DNA of 64,000 nucleotides from JBHFEI01 sp041928815 (GTDB taxonomy: Bacteria; Pseudomonadota; Alphaproteobacteria; Rhizobiales; Rhizobiaceae), in NCBI RefSeq assembly GCF_041928815.1, contig NZ_JBHFEI010000003.1:186001-250000 (forward strand), given 5' to 3'. A program made the position numbers and the translations under genes. The notes beneath the pieces are model-generated. The model worked only from the letters and a program-made list of their open reading frames with translations. It was not told where the DNA came from and made no database searches. Positions 1 to 9,049 of this stretch are shown here, piece after piece (the stretch's first letter is position 1; each line of letters begins with the position of its first letter).

Positions 1-225
1 CCCGCCCGGCGCGGCTTCTTCTCCTCGACGCCGGCGTCACAGCAATTCCATATCGACACCGACAATCTCGAGGCGGCGCGCATGGGCGTCAGCCAGTTCG
101 AGAAGCATGCGCTGGTGCCGCACGAAGCCTACCAGGCGCTCTATGCGAGCGGCGAGGCGGCGGCGATCTTCGGCGACTACAAGGTGCATGTCATCTCCGG
201 CAACCAGGTGGTGAGCGAGGTATGA
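1..225 (+). CDS. C-terminal fragment of an unknown protein
   Basis: The window opens inside this gene. Frame 1 is open from base 1 to a TGA at 223-225, giving 74 residues that end in ISGNQVVSEV. The piece is soluble-looking and mixed in charge, with no membrane segment. I do not recognise the family. Only 4 bases separate its stop from the ATG of the AAA+ ATPase, so the two are probably co-transcribed and translationally coupled. It would therefore belong to the same cluster as the ATPase, the DUF6638-like protein and the DUF2333 protein. The coding call rests on the open frame and the tight spacing. Confidence 0.7.
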   Translation, partial: PARRGFFSSTPASQQFHIDTDNLEAARMGVSQFEKHALVPHEAYQALYASGEAAAIFGDYKVHVISGNQVVSEV

Positions 226-229
226 GGCG

Positions 230-2140
230 ATGACGCTCGACGCGGGACTGACGAGGCTTGGCGAGGACGAGATCGCGCGCCATCTTCCGGCGGCGCAGGC
301 GCTCGTGACGCGCTTCCCGCTGATCGAGGCCGATGATGCCGGCCCGTCGACGGCGATCGCCGGCACCGGCCGGCGCTTTGTCTCGACCGTGTCGACCGCC
401 GGTTCCCGGCGTACGCGCGACGTCGAGCTGGCGCGGACGATCCAGGCCGTCCGCCCGGACGATCCGCTCCTGTCGCCGGGCCAGCACGCGCTGCTCTATC
501 GCGCGCGGCGCGGACTGCAGGTGGCGCTCGCCGTCGGCGACGTCTTCGCCCGCCAGACCGATCTGGAATCCCTGCGCGCCCGCAATGCCGCAGCGCCCCT
601 TGCCGGCGAGGATGCCGGCCGCTTCAAGGCGTTGCTCTCGGCCTCCGCCTTCGTCGCCGCCTTCGCCTTTGCCGCCTACCTGACGCAGACGCTGCCGGCG
701 GACGCGGAGCCGGTCGAGGACGGCAGCGAGCCCGCCTTCGCCTTCGAGACGCCGCAGGATGCGTTGAAGGCGATTGTGGCCGCGCTCGATCGGACGATCG
801 CCGGCGCCCCCGACGAGGCGACGCTGATCGCGCGTGCGCGCGCCTTAGCCCGTGTCGCGATCGAGGGGCTGGTGGCGCGCAAGGCGCGCTTCCCCACGCT
901 CGGCCCTTTCGAAAACGTCCATATCCGCATCGATCAGGACGATGTCACCCTGGACGGCTTCGACACGGCGCCCGCCGCGAAGCGCAAGCCACTGGTGATG
1001 AGCTTCAAGAAGCCGGAGGAGATCATCGGCAACCACATCGCCAAGTATCAGGCGCTGAAGCTCGCCAAGATGCTGATGGCCTATGATGTCGAGCGGCAGA
1101 TGAACCCTTTCGTCGAGCTCGGCGGCTTCCTCTTCACCTTCATCGGCGACGGCAAGCCTGGAACCGGCAAGACGATCCTTATCCAGATGCTGGCCGGCCT
1201 TCTCAACGACTACTGCCAGGTCGCCGGCTACGCCTTCCACTACGAGAATTTCGGCGTCGACCAGATCTCCTCCTACCAGGGCAAATCGGGACAGAACTGC
1301 AAGCATTTCGTCGACAACGTGCTCAATCCGCGCGCGATCGGCTTCGGCACGATCGACGATGTCGACCAGGTGGCGGCCAAGCGCTCCGACGACCGGGCGT
1401 CGGCCGGCCAGCACGAGGTGACGGCGGTGCTGATGGAAAGCTTCGCCGGCGCTTCGACGGTGGTGCGCGGCAACTGCACCTTCGGCATGTTCTCCAACCA
1501 TCCGGAAAATGTCGACGACGCGCTGCGCCAGCGCGCCGGCGCCCGCTGGCTGGTCGACGGGCCGCAGACAGAGTCCGACTATATCGACATTTTCGCCCTT
1601 CTCGTCGGCAAGAACCATTCGATCCCGCTTGGCGATCACCGGCTGTTCGAGGGGCAGGAGATAAAAAAGGCGGTGTCGCAATCCTATGCCGGCCACCAGC
1701 GGCCGCAGGAAGACGGGCTCGTCACGGTGTGGGAACGCTTCGAGAAGGAGCGCGGGAAGATCGCGACGCTCGCCGATGTCGGCGCCTATCTCCACCGGAT
1801 CAAGGAGGCCGAGCCCCGCTTCACCGGCCGGGCGGTCAAGAACATCACCGATGCGATCAAGATGCGAGCGATGGACGTGGAGCTGCCCGACGAGTGGTTC
1901 GCCACCGCCGGCGCCTTCATGCACAGGCCCTACGACGAGAAGAAGGCGATGATCGCGGAGCTGCGCGGCCCCGTCACCCTCGACATGGTGCTGCAGGAGA
2001 TCAACCGCTACGCCGACAGCGAATTCCGCTACACCGACACCTCCGACGATGCAGCGGTTGGGGAACTCATCCGCCGCGAGCGCCAGCGCGAGAAGGCGCT
2101 GCGGGAGATCGAGGCGATGAAGGCGGGGGGACGCTGGTGA
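230..2140 (+). CDS. AAA+ family ATPase of a conserved unknown cluster
   Basis: 636 residues. The N-terminal third (about 1-300) matches nothing I know; a hydrophobic, alanine/phenylalanine-rich stretch near residues 133-150 could be a membrane helix. The AAA+ core follows: Walker A GKPGTGKT at about 308-315, a Walker B-like segment FGTIDDVD at about 372-379 (DD where DE is usual), a sensor-1-like FSNHP near 421, and an arginine-rich ALRQRAGARW, as in the second region of homology. Seen: the ATPase motifs. Inferred: an ATP-driven remodelling role with the downstream proteins. The ATG at 230 lies 4 bases after the upstream stop. The C-terminus is charged and probably helical. The substrate is unknown. 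Confidence 0.8.
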   Translation: MTLDAGLTRLGEDEIARHLPAAQALVTRFPLIEADDAGPSTAIAGTGRRFVSTVSTAGSRRTRDVELARTIQAVRPDDPLLSPGQHALLYRARRGLQVALAVGDVFARQTDLESLRARNAAAPLAGEDAGRFKALLSASAFVAAFAFAAYLTQTLPADAEPVEDGSEPAFAFETPQDALKAIVAALDRTIAGAPDEATLIARARALARVAIEGLVARKARFPTLGPFENVHIRIDQDDVTLDGFDTAPAAKRKPLVMSFKKPEEIIGNHIAKYQALKLAKMLMAYDVERQMNPFVELGGFLFTFIGDGKPGTGKTILIQMLAGLLNDYCQVAGYAFHYENFGVDQISSYQGKSGQNCKHFVDNVLNPRAIGFGTIDDVDQVAAKRSDDRASAGQHEVTAVLMESFAGASTVVRGNCTFGMFSNHPENVDDALRQRAGARWLVDGPQTESDYIDIFALLVGKNHSIPLGDHRLFEGQEIKKAVSQSYAGHQRPQEDGLVTVWERFEKERGKIATLADVGAYLHRIKEAEPRFTGRAVKNITDAIKMRAMDVELPDEWFATAGAFMHRPYDEKKAMIAELRGPVTLDMVLQEINRYADSEFRYTDTSDDAAVGELIRRERQREKALREIEAMKAGGRW

Positions 2141-2195
2141 AACGACGGGGTTTCTGGGCTGGATCGGCAGCCGACGACATGCGACGGCTGAACGG

Positions 2196-3497
2196 ATGAA
2201 GCGCCTCCTCGAAGCCGAACTGATCTATGGCCGCCTGCTGGAGATCTCCGAGCCACATCTCGTCGCGCGCTACAACAAGGCGCTGGCCGGCTTCGGACTG
2301 CGGCCGACGGCGCTGGAGCGCTTCTCCATCGACATGACCGGGTTCTCGCCGGAGATCGCCGAGGAGATCGGCGACCGCGACTATCTCGACCCAAACCGCG
2401 TCAACCGCCGTTTCATCATCCTCGCCCCGGCGCAGGTCGAACTGCCGGTGGTCCATACCAGCTTTTCCAACACCGCCCAGCTGATGCACGAGTTCTTTTC
2501 CGCCAACAGCAGGGCGATCAACGCGGTCACCATCCGCGATGCGCTCTACGGCGAGATCGAGGATTCCGTCTCGACGGTGGAGAGCATCGAGGATCTTCTG
2601 TCGATCAACGAGGTGCGCTTCAACGTGCTTTCGGCCGAGGACATGCTCGGCAAGGCGGCGGAACTGCGGGCGCTTGCCGACCGGGTGATGACGGTGCCGA
2701 GCGCCTGGGCCGACGATCAGCTCCTCAACCGCATGGTCGAGCTCGCCAAGGTCACCGGCGACATCCGCCAGAACGCGCTGGTGCCCGACAAGCTGATCTT
2801 CCGCCACGACGCCTATTGGGCCAATCATTTCGGCGGTGTCTTCGTCTTCGTCGATGCGCGCGGCACGACGGTGATCTCGGACCCGAAGGCGCCGGGGTTC
2901 CGCCGGTCACGGCCCTGGCAGGTCGCCTATATCGGCATCGACGACCATCGCCGCATCTTCGATTTCCTCGCCTCGACCGGGCGGCTCGAGCTTCCGGGCG
3001 CCGCCTGGACGGAAGCCTCGGGACTGCTGAGGCACCGTGCCGGCATGATCCTCGCCCATCTGGCGATGACCGCCGACCCGGACGGCGCGCCGCGCCTGTC
3101 GGATCCGATCTGGGTGCAGACCTGGCTGCACCGCAATGCCGCCCTCGTCGCGCGCGACGGGCGCTATCCGCTGCTGCAGGAGGCGATGCGCGTTCTCGGC
3201 GCGACCGGCAGCCTGAAGATCGAGGATGTTTCTCCGCGCGAGCGCTTCCTGATGGTGCGCGCGAAACCCGGCCATCCCGACCAGTGGCTGACCAACCGCC
3301 TGATCGCCGCCCTCGTGCCCGAGGATTTCGTTTCCCGCTTCATCTTCGACAAGCAGGGATTCTACGACAGCTACAATCACTACGGTGAAATATTCCGCGA
3401 CTACGTTGTGGGCCTGCTTCAGGACGCCTATCTCACCGACAAGGCCGGCTATCGCCGCCGGCTCTACGGCATCAAAGAGGAGCCAGACTATGCTTGA
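2196..3497 (+). CDS. DUF6638-like protein, function unknown
   Basis: 433 residues, soluble, with no signal peptide or obvious membrane helix. The sequence resembles the uncharacterised family that I recall as DUF6638, seen in rhizobia next to a AAA+ ATPase and a DUF2333 protein; the family name is from memory. I see no catalytic motif. It sits 55 bases after the ATPase gene, and its last bases overlap the start of the DUF2333 gene (ATG at 3490 inside this gene, stop at 3495-3497). That implies translational coupling. The shared arrangement suggests a complex of the ATPase, this protein and the membrane protein, but this is inference. Confidence 0.75.
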   Translation: MKRLLEAELIYGRLLEISEPHLVARYNKALAGFGLRPTALERFSIDMTGFSPEIAEEIGDRDYLDPNRVNRRFIILAPAQVELPVVHTSFSNTAQLMHEFFSANSRAINAVTIRDALYGEIEDSVSTVESIEDLLSINEVRFNVLSAEDMLGKAAELRALADRVMTVPSAWADDQLLNRMVELAKVTGDIRQNALVPDKLIFRHDAYWANHFGGVFVFVDARGTTVISDPKAPGFRRSRPWQVAYIGIDDHRRIFDFLASTGRLELPGAAWTEASGLLRHRAGMILAHLAMTADPDGAPRLSDPIWVQTWLHRNAALVARDGRYPLLQEAMRVLGATGSLKIEDVSPRERFLMVRAKPGHPDQWLTNRLIAALVPEDFVSRFIFDKQGFYDSYNHYGEIFRDYVVGLLQDAYLTDKAGYRRRLYGIKEEPDYA

Positions 3498-4617
3498 TCC
3501 GGTCGTCGCCTTTTTCCAGCGGGTCTTTTCCGCGATCGGGCGGGGCGTCGGGCTCGTGGTCGCGGCACTCCTGTGGCCGTTCACCGCCTTTTCGCAGTGG
3601 TACGGCGCGCGCCGCTGGATCATCAAGGGGCCGGTCGGCCTCGCCATCCTTCTGCTTGTCGGCCTTTACGGCTATTTCATCTGGCAGACGCAGGTCTGGA
3701 CGAACTTCAATCCCGACTACATCGACCGCTACCAGCTTGCCGAGCGCAAGAACGACGCCGGCCTGCCGGTGAAGGCGGCGGCCGGCGAGACGGCGCCGGC
3801 CAACCGCTGCGAGCGTTCGGCGATCGTGGACGTCACGGCCGACCTCATCGATTTCGAGGTGAACCAGAATGCCTGGATCTCCTCGATGATCCTCTACAAG
3901 CTCGGCCTCTTCGGCATCGACTGGGACCATACGCCCTTTCTCGACAACAAGGCGTCGTTCCAGCGCGGCGTCAACGAGGCGGTGCGCCGTACCACGGTCG
4001 AACTCGTCGATTCGCTGGTGCGCATGCGCGGCACCTCCGGCATCAACACCCGGCTGCAGAGCGCGCGCAGCAAGATGCAGTATGACGAGACCAACTGGTA
4101 TTTCGGCCTCTCGCCCTTCGGGCCGCTGACGCCGACGCCGAGCCAGTACCGCTCCGCCATGGCGGACCTGCGCGCCTTCAACGACGAGCTCGTCGGCTGC
4201 GCCGTCGTCTTCGACGCGCGCGCCGACAACTTCCTCGAATTCATGGACCGGGTGTCCAGCTCGATCGGTAGCACCTCGGCGATGCTGCGCGAGCGTTCGG
4301 AAAACTACAATGGCGGCTGGTTCGACACGCGCGCCGACGACCGCTTCTGGTTCGCCTACGGCCAGCTCTATGCCTATTACGGCATCCTGTCGGCGACGGG
4401 TGCCGATTTCGACGGCGTCATCAACCAGCGCGGTCTGGCGCCGATCTGGAACGAGAGCATCAAGCAGCTGCGCGCCGCGCTGCGCATCCAGCCCCTGATC
4501 ATCTCCAACGGCCGCGAGGATGGCTGGATCATGCCGACCCATCTCGCGACGATGGGCTTCTACATCCTGCGCGTCCGCTCCAATCTCGTGGAGATGCGCG
4601 ACATCCTGGCGCGGTGA
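3490..4617 (+). CDS. DUF2333 family membrane protein
   Basis: 375 residues starting MLDPVVAFFQRVF. The ATG at 3490 overlaps the upstream gene by 8 bases; a longer reading of the frame (from 3385) would overlap it by over 100 bases and is unlikely. Residues about 1-60 hold one or two hydrophobic segments (VGLVVAALLWPF, then GPVGLAILLLVGLYGYFIW). After them comes a long polar domain, probably periplasmic, with the FDGVINQRGLAPIWNESI region. Length and layout fit DUF2333, a proteobacterial family without an assigned function. It is the last gene of the left-hand cluster and is followed by a 115-base gap. It may anchor the ATPase/DUF6638-like pair to the inner membrane (inference). Confidence 0.8.
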   Translation: MLDPVVAFFQRVFSAIGRGVGLVVAALLWPFTAFSQWYGARRWIIKGPVGLAILLLVGLYGYFIWQTQVWTNFNPDYIDRYQLAERKNDAGLPVKAAAGETAPANRCERSAIVDVTADLIDFEVNQNAWISSMILYKLGLFGIDWDHTPFLDNKASFQRGVNEAVRRTTVELVDSLVRMRGTSGINTRLQSARSKMQYDETNWYFGLSPFGPLTPTPSQYRSAMADLRAFNDELVGCAVVFDARADNFLEFMDRVSSSIGSTSAMLRERSENYNGGWFDTRADDRFWFAYGQLYAYYGILSATGADFDGVINQRGLAPIWNESIKQLRAALRIQPLIISNGREDGWIMPTHLATMGFYILRVRSNLVEMRDILAR

Positions 4618-4732
4618 CCGTCGGGATCCTGCTGATTTTTGTCGCGAATGATCCAGGGAAGGGCCGAATCCGGGTAGCCCCTCCGGCAAAACCCCGCTCT
4701 ATTGCTGGCAACAAAAAGCGGGAGGAACAGGC

Positions 4733-6412
4733 ATGACCGAGGTGACGTCCGACATCGAAATCGCGCGCGCGGCGGAGAAGAAACCGATCCTGGAGATCGG
4801 CGCGACGCTCGGCATCCCGCCCGAGCATCTCCTCCCCTATGGCCACGACAAGGCGAAGATCAGTGCCGCCTTCATCGCCGCCCAGGCGGCCCGTCCGAAC
4901 GGCAAGCTGATCCTCGTCACGGCCATCAACCCGACGCCCGCCGGCGAAGGCAAGACGACGACGACGGTCGGCCTCGGCGACGGGCTCAACCGGATCGGCA
5001 AGAAGGCCGTCGTCTGCATCCGCGAGGCCTCGCTCGGTCCCTGTTTCGGCGTCAAGGGGGGAGCCGCCGGCGGCGGCTATGCCCAGGTGATCCCGATGGA
5101 GGACATGAACCTCCATTTCACCGGCGACTTCCACGCGATCACCTCGGCGCACAACCTGCTGGCCGCGCTGATCGACAACCACATCTACTGGGGCAACGAG
5201 CAGCAGATCGACATCCGCCGCATCGCCTGGCGCCGGGTGATGGACATGAACGACCGGGCGCTGCGCTCGATCGTCGCCTCGCTCGGCGGCGTTGCCAACG
5301 GGTTCCCGCGCGAGACCGGGTTCGACATCACGGTCGCCTCCGAGGTGATGGCGATTCTCTGTCTCGCGACCGATCTGAAGGACCTGGAAAAGCGTCTCGG
5401 CGACATCATCATCGGCTATCGCCGCGACCGCTCGCCGGTCTTTGCCCGCGACATCAAGGCGGACGGCGCGATGACGGTGCTGCTCAAGGATGCGATGCAG
5501 CCGAACCTCGTGCAGACGCTCGAACACAATCCCGCCTTCGTCCATGGCGGGCCCTTCGCCAACATCGCCCATGGCTGCAATTCGGTCGTCGCCACCACGA
5601 CGGCGCTGAAGCTCGCGGACTATGTCGTGACGGAGGCGGGTTTCGGCGCCGATCTCGGGGCGGAGAAGTTCTTCGACATCAAGTGCCGCAAAGCCGGGCT
5701 GAAGCCGGATGCCGCGGTGATCGTCGCCACCGTCCGGGCGATGAAGATGAATGGCGGGGTGAAGAAGGAGGAGCTTTCCCGCGAGAACATCGATGCCGTG
5801 AGGAAGGGCTGCGCCAATCTCGGCAGGCACATCCAGAACGTGAAGAAGTTCGGCGTGCCCGTCGTCGTCGCCATCAATCATTTCGTCTCGGACACCGAGG
5901 CCGAGATCGATGCCGTCAAGGCCTATGTGGCGACGCTCGGCGCCGAGGCGATCCTCTGCCGCCACTGGGCGGAAGGTTCGGCCGGGATCGAGGATCTCGC
6001 CCGCAAGGTCGTCGCGCTCGCCGAATCCGGCCAGTCGCAGTTCGCCCCACTCTATCCCGACGACATGCCGCTGTTCCGCAAGATCGAGACGATCGCCAAG
6101 GACATCTACCATGCCGGCGAGGTGATCGCCGACAAGGCGGTGCGCGACCAGCTGCGCGCCTGGGAAGAGCAGGGCTACGGCCATCTGCCGATCTGCATGG
6201 CGAAGACGCAGTATTCGTTCTCCACCGACCCGAACCTGCGCGGCGCGCCGTCCGGCCACACCGTGCCGGTGCGCGAGGTCCGGCTCTCCGCCGGCGCCGG
6301 TTTCGTCGTCGTCATCACCGGCGAGATCATGACGATGCCTGGCCTGCCGAAAGTACCCTCGTCGGAGAAGATCTTCCTCAACGAGGCCGGCCAGATCGAG
6401 GGCCTGTTCTGA
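4733..6412 (+). CDS. fhs: Formate--tetrahydrofolate ligase
   Basis: 559 residues, the normal length for this enzyme. It joins formate to tetrahydrofolate using ATP to give 10-formyl-THF, feeding purine synthesis and one-carbon metabolism in the cytosol. The nucleotide-binding loop TPAGEGKTTTTVGL lies near residue 68, followed by REASLGPCFGVKGGAAGGG and HFTGDFHAI, all hallmarks of the family. A strong ribosome site (GGGAGGA) precedes the ATG at 4733. It stands alone: the 115-base gap upstream and the 141-base gap downstream hold no gene. The family assignment is essentially certain. Confidence 0.97.
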   Translation: MTEVTSDIEIARAAEKKPILEIGATLGIPPEHLLPYGHDKAKISAAFIAAQAARPNGKLILVTAINPTPAGEGKTTTTVGLGDGLNRIGKKAVVCIREASLGPCFGVKGGAAGGGYAQVIPMEDMNLHFTGDFHAITSAHNLLAALIDNHIYWGNEQQIDIRRIAWRRVMDMNDRALRSIVASLGGVANGFPRETGFDITVASEVMAILCLATDLKDLEKRLGDIIIGYRRDRSPVFARDIKADGAMTVLLKDAMQPNLVQTLEHNPAFVHGGPFANIAHGCNSVVATTTALKLADYVVTEAGFGADLGAEKFFDIKCRKAGLKPDAAVIVATVRAMKMNGGVKKEELSRENIDAVRKGCANLGRHIQNVKKFGVPVVVAINHFVSDTEAEIDAVKAYVATLGAEAILCRHWAEGSAGIEDLARKVVALAESGQSQFAPLYPDDMPLFRKIETIAKDIYHAGEVIADKAVRDQLRAWEEQGYGHLPICMAKTQYSFSTDPNLRGAPSGHTVPVREVRLSAGAGFVVVITGEIMTMPGLPKVPSSEKIFLNEAGQIEGLF

Positions 6413-6553
6413 CGCCGGCCCATTCTTGGGTGTAATAGATTGAAGGATAACGGTTAATCGCAGCCGCGCGACCGGAATTTACGGGCCGCGTGCTTGTTGC
6501 GATCCGCTTCCATGCTAGATGCGCCCATCTTTTTCCATGAGGTGAGCGATTCG

Positions 6554-8062
6554 ATGGCGACGACGAAATTCCGTCCTGCACTCTCCGAGGACCTGCCCGT
6601 TACCGGCCAACGGCTGGTGACGGCCCTGACGATGGGGCGGATCTGGGGCGAAACCTCGCTCCAGGTCTATTTCGGCAATGACGAAACCATCGGCCTGAAC
6701 GACCGTTTCGGCCAGTTCTACCACTCGATCTACCAGGGACCGGCGGACGAGTCCTTCAACACGACCTTCAGGGCCCTGGCGGCGCGCTCCTTCTCGCAGG
6801 TCGAGGCGGTCACGGGGCTCGCCTTCACGGAAGTCGCCTCGACGCGGGGCGCGGACCTGCTCTTCGTCAGCGCGTCGAACAACCGGCTGGACGAGATGGA
6901 CACGGAAGGGGCGTTCCTCTTTCCAGGTCTGGTCAAGACCGGAACCGGCGGCAGCGACAGCTGGTCGCTCGGCCTGTTCTCGAGCGCCAACGCGGCGCTG
7001 ACCTCCTCGGCCGAGCGCGGCGGCGGCACCTATGGCGGCTGGACCATGATCCATGAGATCGGTCACGGGCTCGGCCTCAAGCACACCCATAACGAGGACA
7101 CCGGCCTGCCGCTCGCCGTCACCGGCGCGCTCGACAACGAGAAATATTCGGTCATGTCCTACAACGGCGCCTCCGAAGGCGTGCGCTACGGCCATGCCGT
7201 CACGCCGATGGCGCTCGACATCGCGCTGCTGCAGGCGCTCTACGGCAAGACCGAGCAGGCGGCGGGCAGGTCGACCTATACACTGATGGACGGCGCCCGC
7301 GCCGTGCTCGACCTGACGGAGGGCGACGTCTCGATCGGCCGCGCCTATTACAGCATCTGGGATTCCGGCGGGCGCGACCGGATCGACTATTCCGGCAAGG
7401 GGTCGTCGGTCCTGATCAACCTCAATGCGGCCACCCTCGACACCGCGCGCGTCTCGGCCGACCTGATGCAGATCTTCAAGGCGATCAAGCTGACCGAGTT
7501 CTACACGTTCCTGTCGCGCGAGCTGCGCCTCGAGATCTTCGACAAGGGCCAGCATGCCGGCGGCTTCTTCTCGCGCGTGCTCGACGTCTCGACCGGTGAA
7601 TTCCAGGGCGTCGACGGCGGCTTCTCGATCGCCAACGGCGTCGTCATCGAGGAGGCGGTCGGCGGCAAGAATGCCGACATGCTGATCGGCAATGCGGGCG
7701 CGAACTGGCTGTGGGGCAATGCCGGCGACGACACGCTGATCGGCGGCGGCGGCAATGATGTCCTGCGCGGCGGTGCCGGCGACGACGTGCTGAACGGCGG
7801 CAGCGGCGACGACCTGCTGATCGGCGGGCCCGGCGATGATGTCTTCGTCTTCGCCAAGGGGAACCAGCGCGACACGATCCGCGACTTCCGCGATGGCGAC
7901 GTCGTGGCGCTGACCGGCTTCTCGTCCATCCAGAGCTTCGACGATCTCATCGACCGTGCCAGGGATGTCGCCGGCGATGTCGTGATCACGCTCGGTAAGG
8001 ACGTGCTCGTTCTCGAAAACAGGACGATCGCCAGCCTGCACGGCGACGATTTCTTCATCTGA
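6554..8062 (+). CDS. Serralysin-like metalloprotease with RTX repeats
   Basis: 502 residues from the ATG at 6554, chosen because GAGGTGAG lies 8 bases upstream; in-frame starts further upstream (TTG 6494, ATG 6512) lack a good site. The metzincin zinc motif HEIGHGLGLKH is at about 167-177 and the Met-turn SVMSY at about 199-203. About seven calcium-binding nonapeptides of GGxGxDxLx type follow at about 370-435 (GNAGDDTLI, GGAGDDVLN and similar). There is no N-terminal signal peptide, as expected for type I secretion by a C-terminal signal. Known family role: calcium-stabilised extracellular protease. No ABC/MFP/TolC exporter genes lie nearby, so export must use a transporter elsewhere. Confidence 0.92.
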   Translation: MATTKFRPALSEDLPVTGQRLVTALTMGRIWGETSLQVYFGNDETIGLNDRFGQFYHSIYQGPADESFNTTFRALAARSFSQVEAVTGLAFTEVASTRGADLLFVSASNNRLDEMDTEGAFLFPGLVKTGTGGSDSWSLGLFSSANAALTSSAERGGGTYGGWTMIHEIGHGLGLKHTHNEDTGLPLAVTGALDNEKYSVMSYNGASEGVRYGHAVTPMALDIALLQALYGKTEQAAGRSTYTLMDGARAVLDLTEGDVSIGRAYYSIWDSGGRDRIDYSGKGSSVLINLNAATLDTARVSADLMQIFKAIKLTEFYTFLSRELRLEIFDKGQHAGGFFSRVLDVSTGEFQGVDGGFSIANGVVIEEAVGGKNADMLIGNAGANWLWGNAGDDTLIGGGGNDVLRGGAGDDVLNGGSGDDLLIGGPGDDVFVFAKGNQRDTIRDFRDGDVVALTGFSSIQSFDDLIDRARDVAGDVVITLGKDVLVLENRTIASLHGDDFFI

Positions 8063-8069
8063 CGCCGGC

Positions 8070-8921
8070 TTACCGGCAATAGCGGTAGCCGTTGCGGCGC
8101 GCGAGGACATCGAGATGCAGGTGGTCCTCGTGCGCCGCGTCGCTTTCCGGGTCGAGCACGGTGGTGAAGCGCAGGCAGGCGGTGGCGCTGACGCTGCGCT
8201 GGAAGGCGCCCGCAAGCGTCGCATCCTCGCGGCGTTTTTCGATCCCGATGGTCTTGCCGCTCGCGAAGCGGAAACCGGCGATGTCGACGGCATTGCCGCG
8301 CGCATGCTCGGAGATCTTGCCCGTCGACGCCCCGTTGCGCAGGCGACAGACATAGGTCGAGGCCTGCTCGACGGCGACGAGAGTGTCGCCCGGAAGCGCC
8401 GCGCGGCCGGCGGGAATGACGAATTCGTCCGTCCAGCGGGCAAGTTCCAGCGCGGTCTCGCAGCGCATCGTGCCCTTCGGCTCAAGGGCGACGCCGGGAC
8501 GGATTTCGGTCAGCGTCACGGGACGGTCGATGCCGCAACCCTGACCATCGTCGATGCGCGCGGCGGGCTCCGCCGTCGCGCCGAGCGCCTCAAGGTCCTT
8601 GAGACAGGCCGCATAGGCGTCCGCGTCCTCGGCGGCAATGGAAAGCGCCGGTCCGGCTTCGCCGTCTGCCCGGTTGTCCTTGGCCCGATCCGTCGGCAAA
8701 TCAGCGGCGGGCTCCCGCGCCGGCCGTTCGGCCGTCATCCCGGGCTTTGCTGCCGGCGTCGGGCCGGTCTGCGGCAGGTCGGCCCCGGTGCCGATCAGGA
8801 GGGCGAGAATGGCCGCAAATGATTTTTTCCCCCATGATGCGGCGGGAGGGGTCCGCGGGCGGATGTCGTTGTCGGGTCCGTTCATCTCCTTCAAACGTTC
8901 TCGCCCATCGCATGGTTGCAT
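8070..8921 (-). CDS. Extensin-like C-terminal domain protein
   Basis: 283 residues. A hydrophobic stretch near residues 33-48 (SFAAILALLIGTGADL) could be a signal peptide or anchor. A low-complexity Pro/Ala linker follows. The C-terminal 170 residues match the bacterial extensin-like domain: C-rich strands, SEHARGNAVDIAGF, then ATACLRFTTVL and HEDHLHLDVLAR near the end. The H...D and HxHxD pattern resembles zinc-dependent murein peptidases of the DD-/LAS group, so a periplasmic cell-wall role is likely but unproven. An alternative start is the ATG at 8885, where AAGGAG abuts the codon too closely. It converges on the protease gene with 7 bases between stops. Confidence 0.85.
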   Translation of the reverse strand: MQPCDGRERLKEMNGPDNDIRPRTPPAASWGKKSFAAILALLIGTGADLPQTGPTPAAKPGMTAERPAREPAADLPTDRAKDNRADGEAGPALSIAAEDADAYAACLKDLEALGATAEPAARIDDGQGCGIDRPVTLTEIRPGVALEPKGTMRCETALELARWTDEFVIPAGRAALPGDTLVAVEQASTYVCRLRNGASTGKISEHARGNAVDIAGFRFASGKTIGIEKRREDATLAGAFQRSVSATACLRFTTVLDPESDAAHEDHLHLDVLARRNGYRYCR

Positions 8922-8966
8922 CCGGGCCGATCGCGGCGCCCCGCCACCACAATCCCGGGTGAACCG

Positions 8967-8995
8967 CTTGCGTGGCGGCGGACTTCGCGCTAACA
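8967..8995 (+). promoter_or_regulatory. Candidate sigma-70 promoter of trpL-trpE(G)
   Basis: CTTGCG at 8967-8972, a 17-base spacer, and CTAACA at 8990-8995 fit the rhizobial housekeeping pattern CTTGAC-N17-CTATAT. Only 9 bases separate the -10 box from the trpL ATG, so transcription should start at or just before that ATG. This would make trpL leaderless, as described for Sinorhizobium meliloti. Confidence 0.6.
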
Positions 8996-9004
8996 GTTTT
9001 GCTT

Positions 9005-9049
9005 ATGGAAAACGCACGCATCGTTTCGATCTGGTGGTGGGCTCGCTGA
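9005..9049 (+). CDS. trpL: trp operon leader peptide
   Basis: A 14-residue peptide, MENARIVSIWWWAR, with three consecutive tryptophan codons just before its end. It is nearly identical to the rhizobial TrpL peptide (S. meliloti ends SIWWWAR). A ribosome stalled at the UGG triplet when Trp-tRNA is scarce sets the fold of the attenuator that follows. There is no ribosome-binding site, consistent with a leaderless start. In S. meliloti the released leader RNA and the peptide also act in trans (established work on rnTrpL/peTrpL). Whether that holds here is inference. Confidence 0.93.
   Translation: MENARIVSIWWWAR

Noticed and set aside
845..1924. 359-codon frame antisense to the AAA+ ATPase gene
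   Set aside because: High GC opens long frames opposite real genes. It has no ribosome site or family motif and lies wholly inside a gene with Walker motifs.
4618..4732. Possible ZTP (pfl) riboswitch before fhs
   Set aside because: GGGCCG and CCGGG segments occur, but the conserved pfl core and its downstream pseudoknot partner are not there, and the gap is too short for a typical element with an expression platform.
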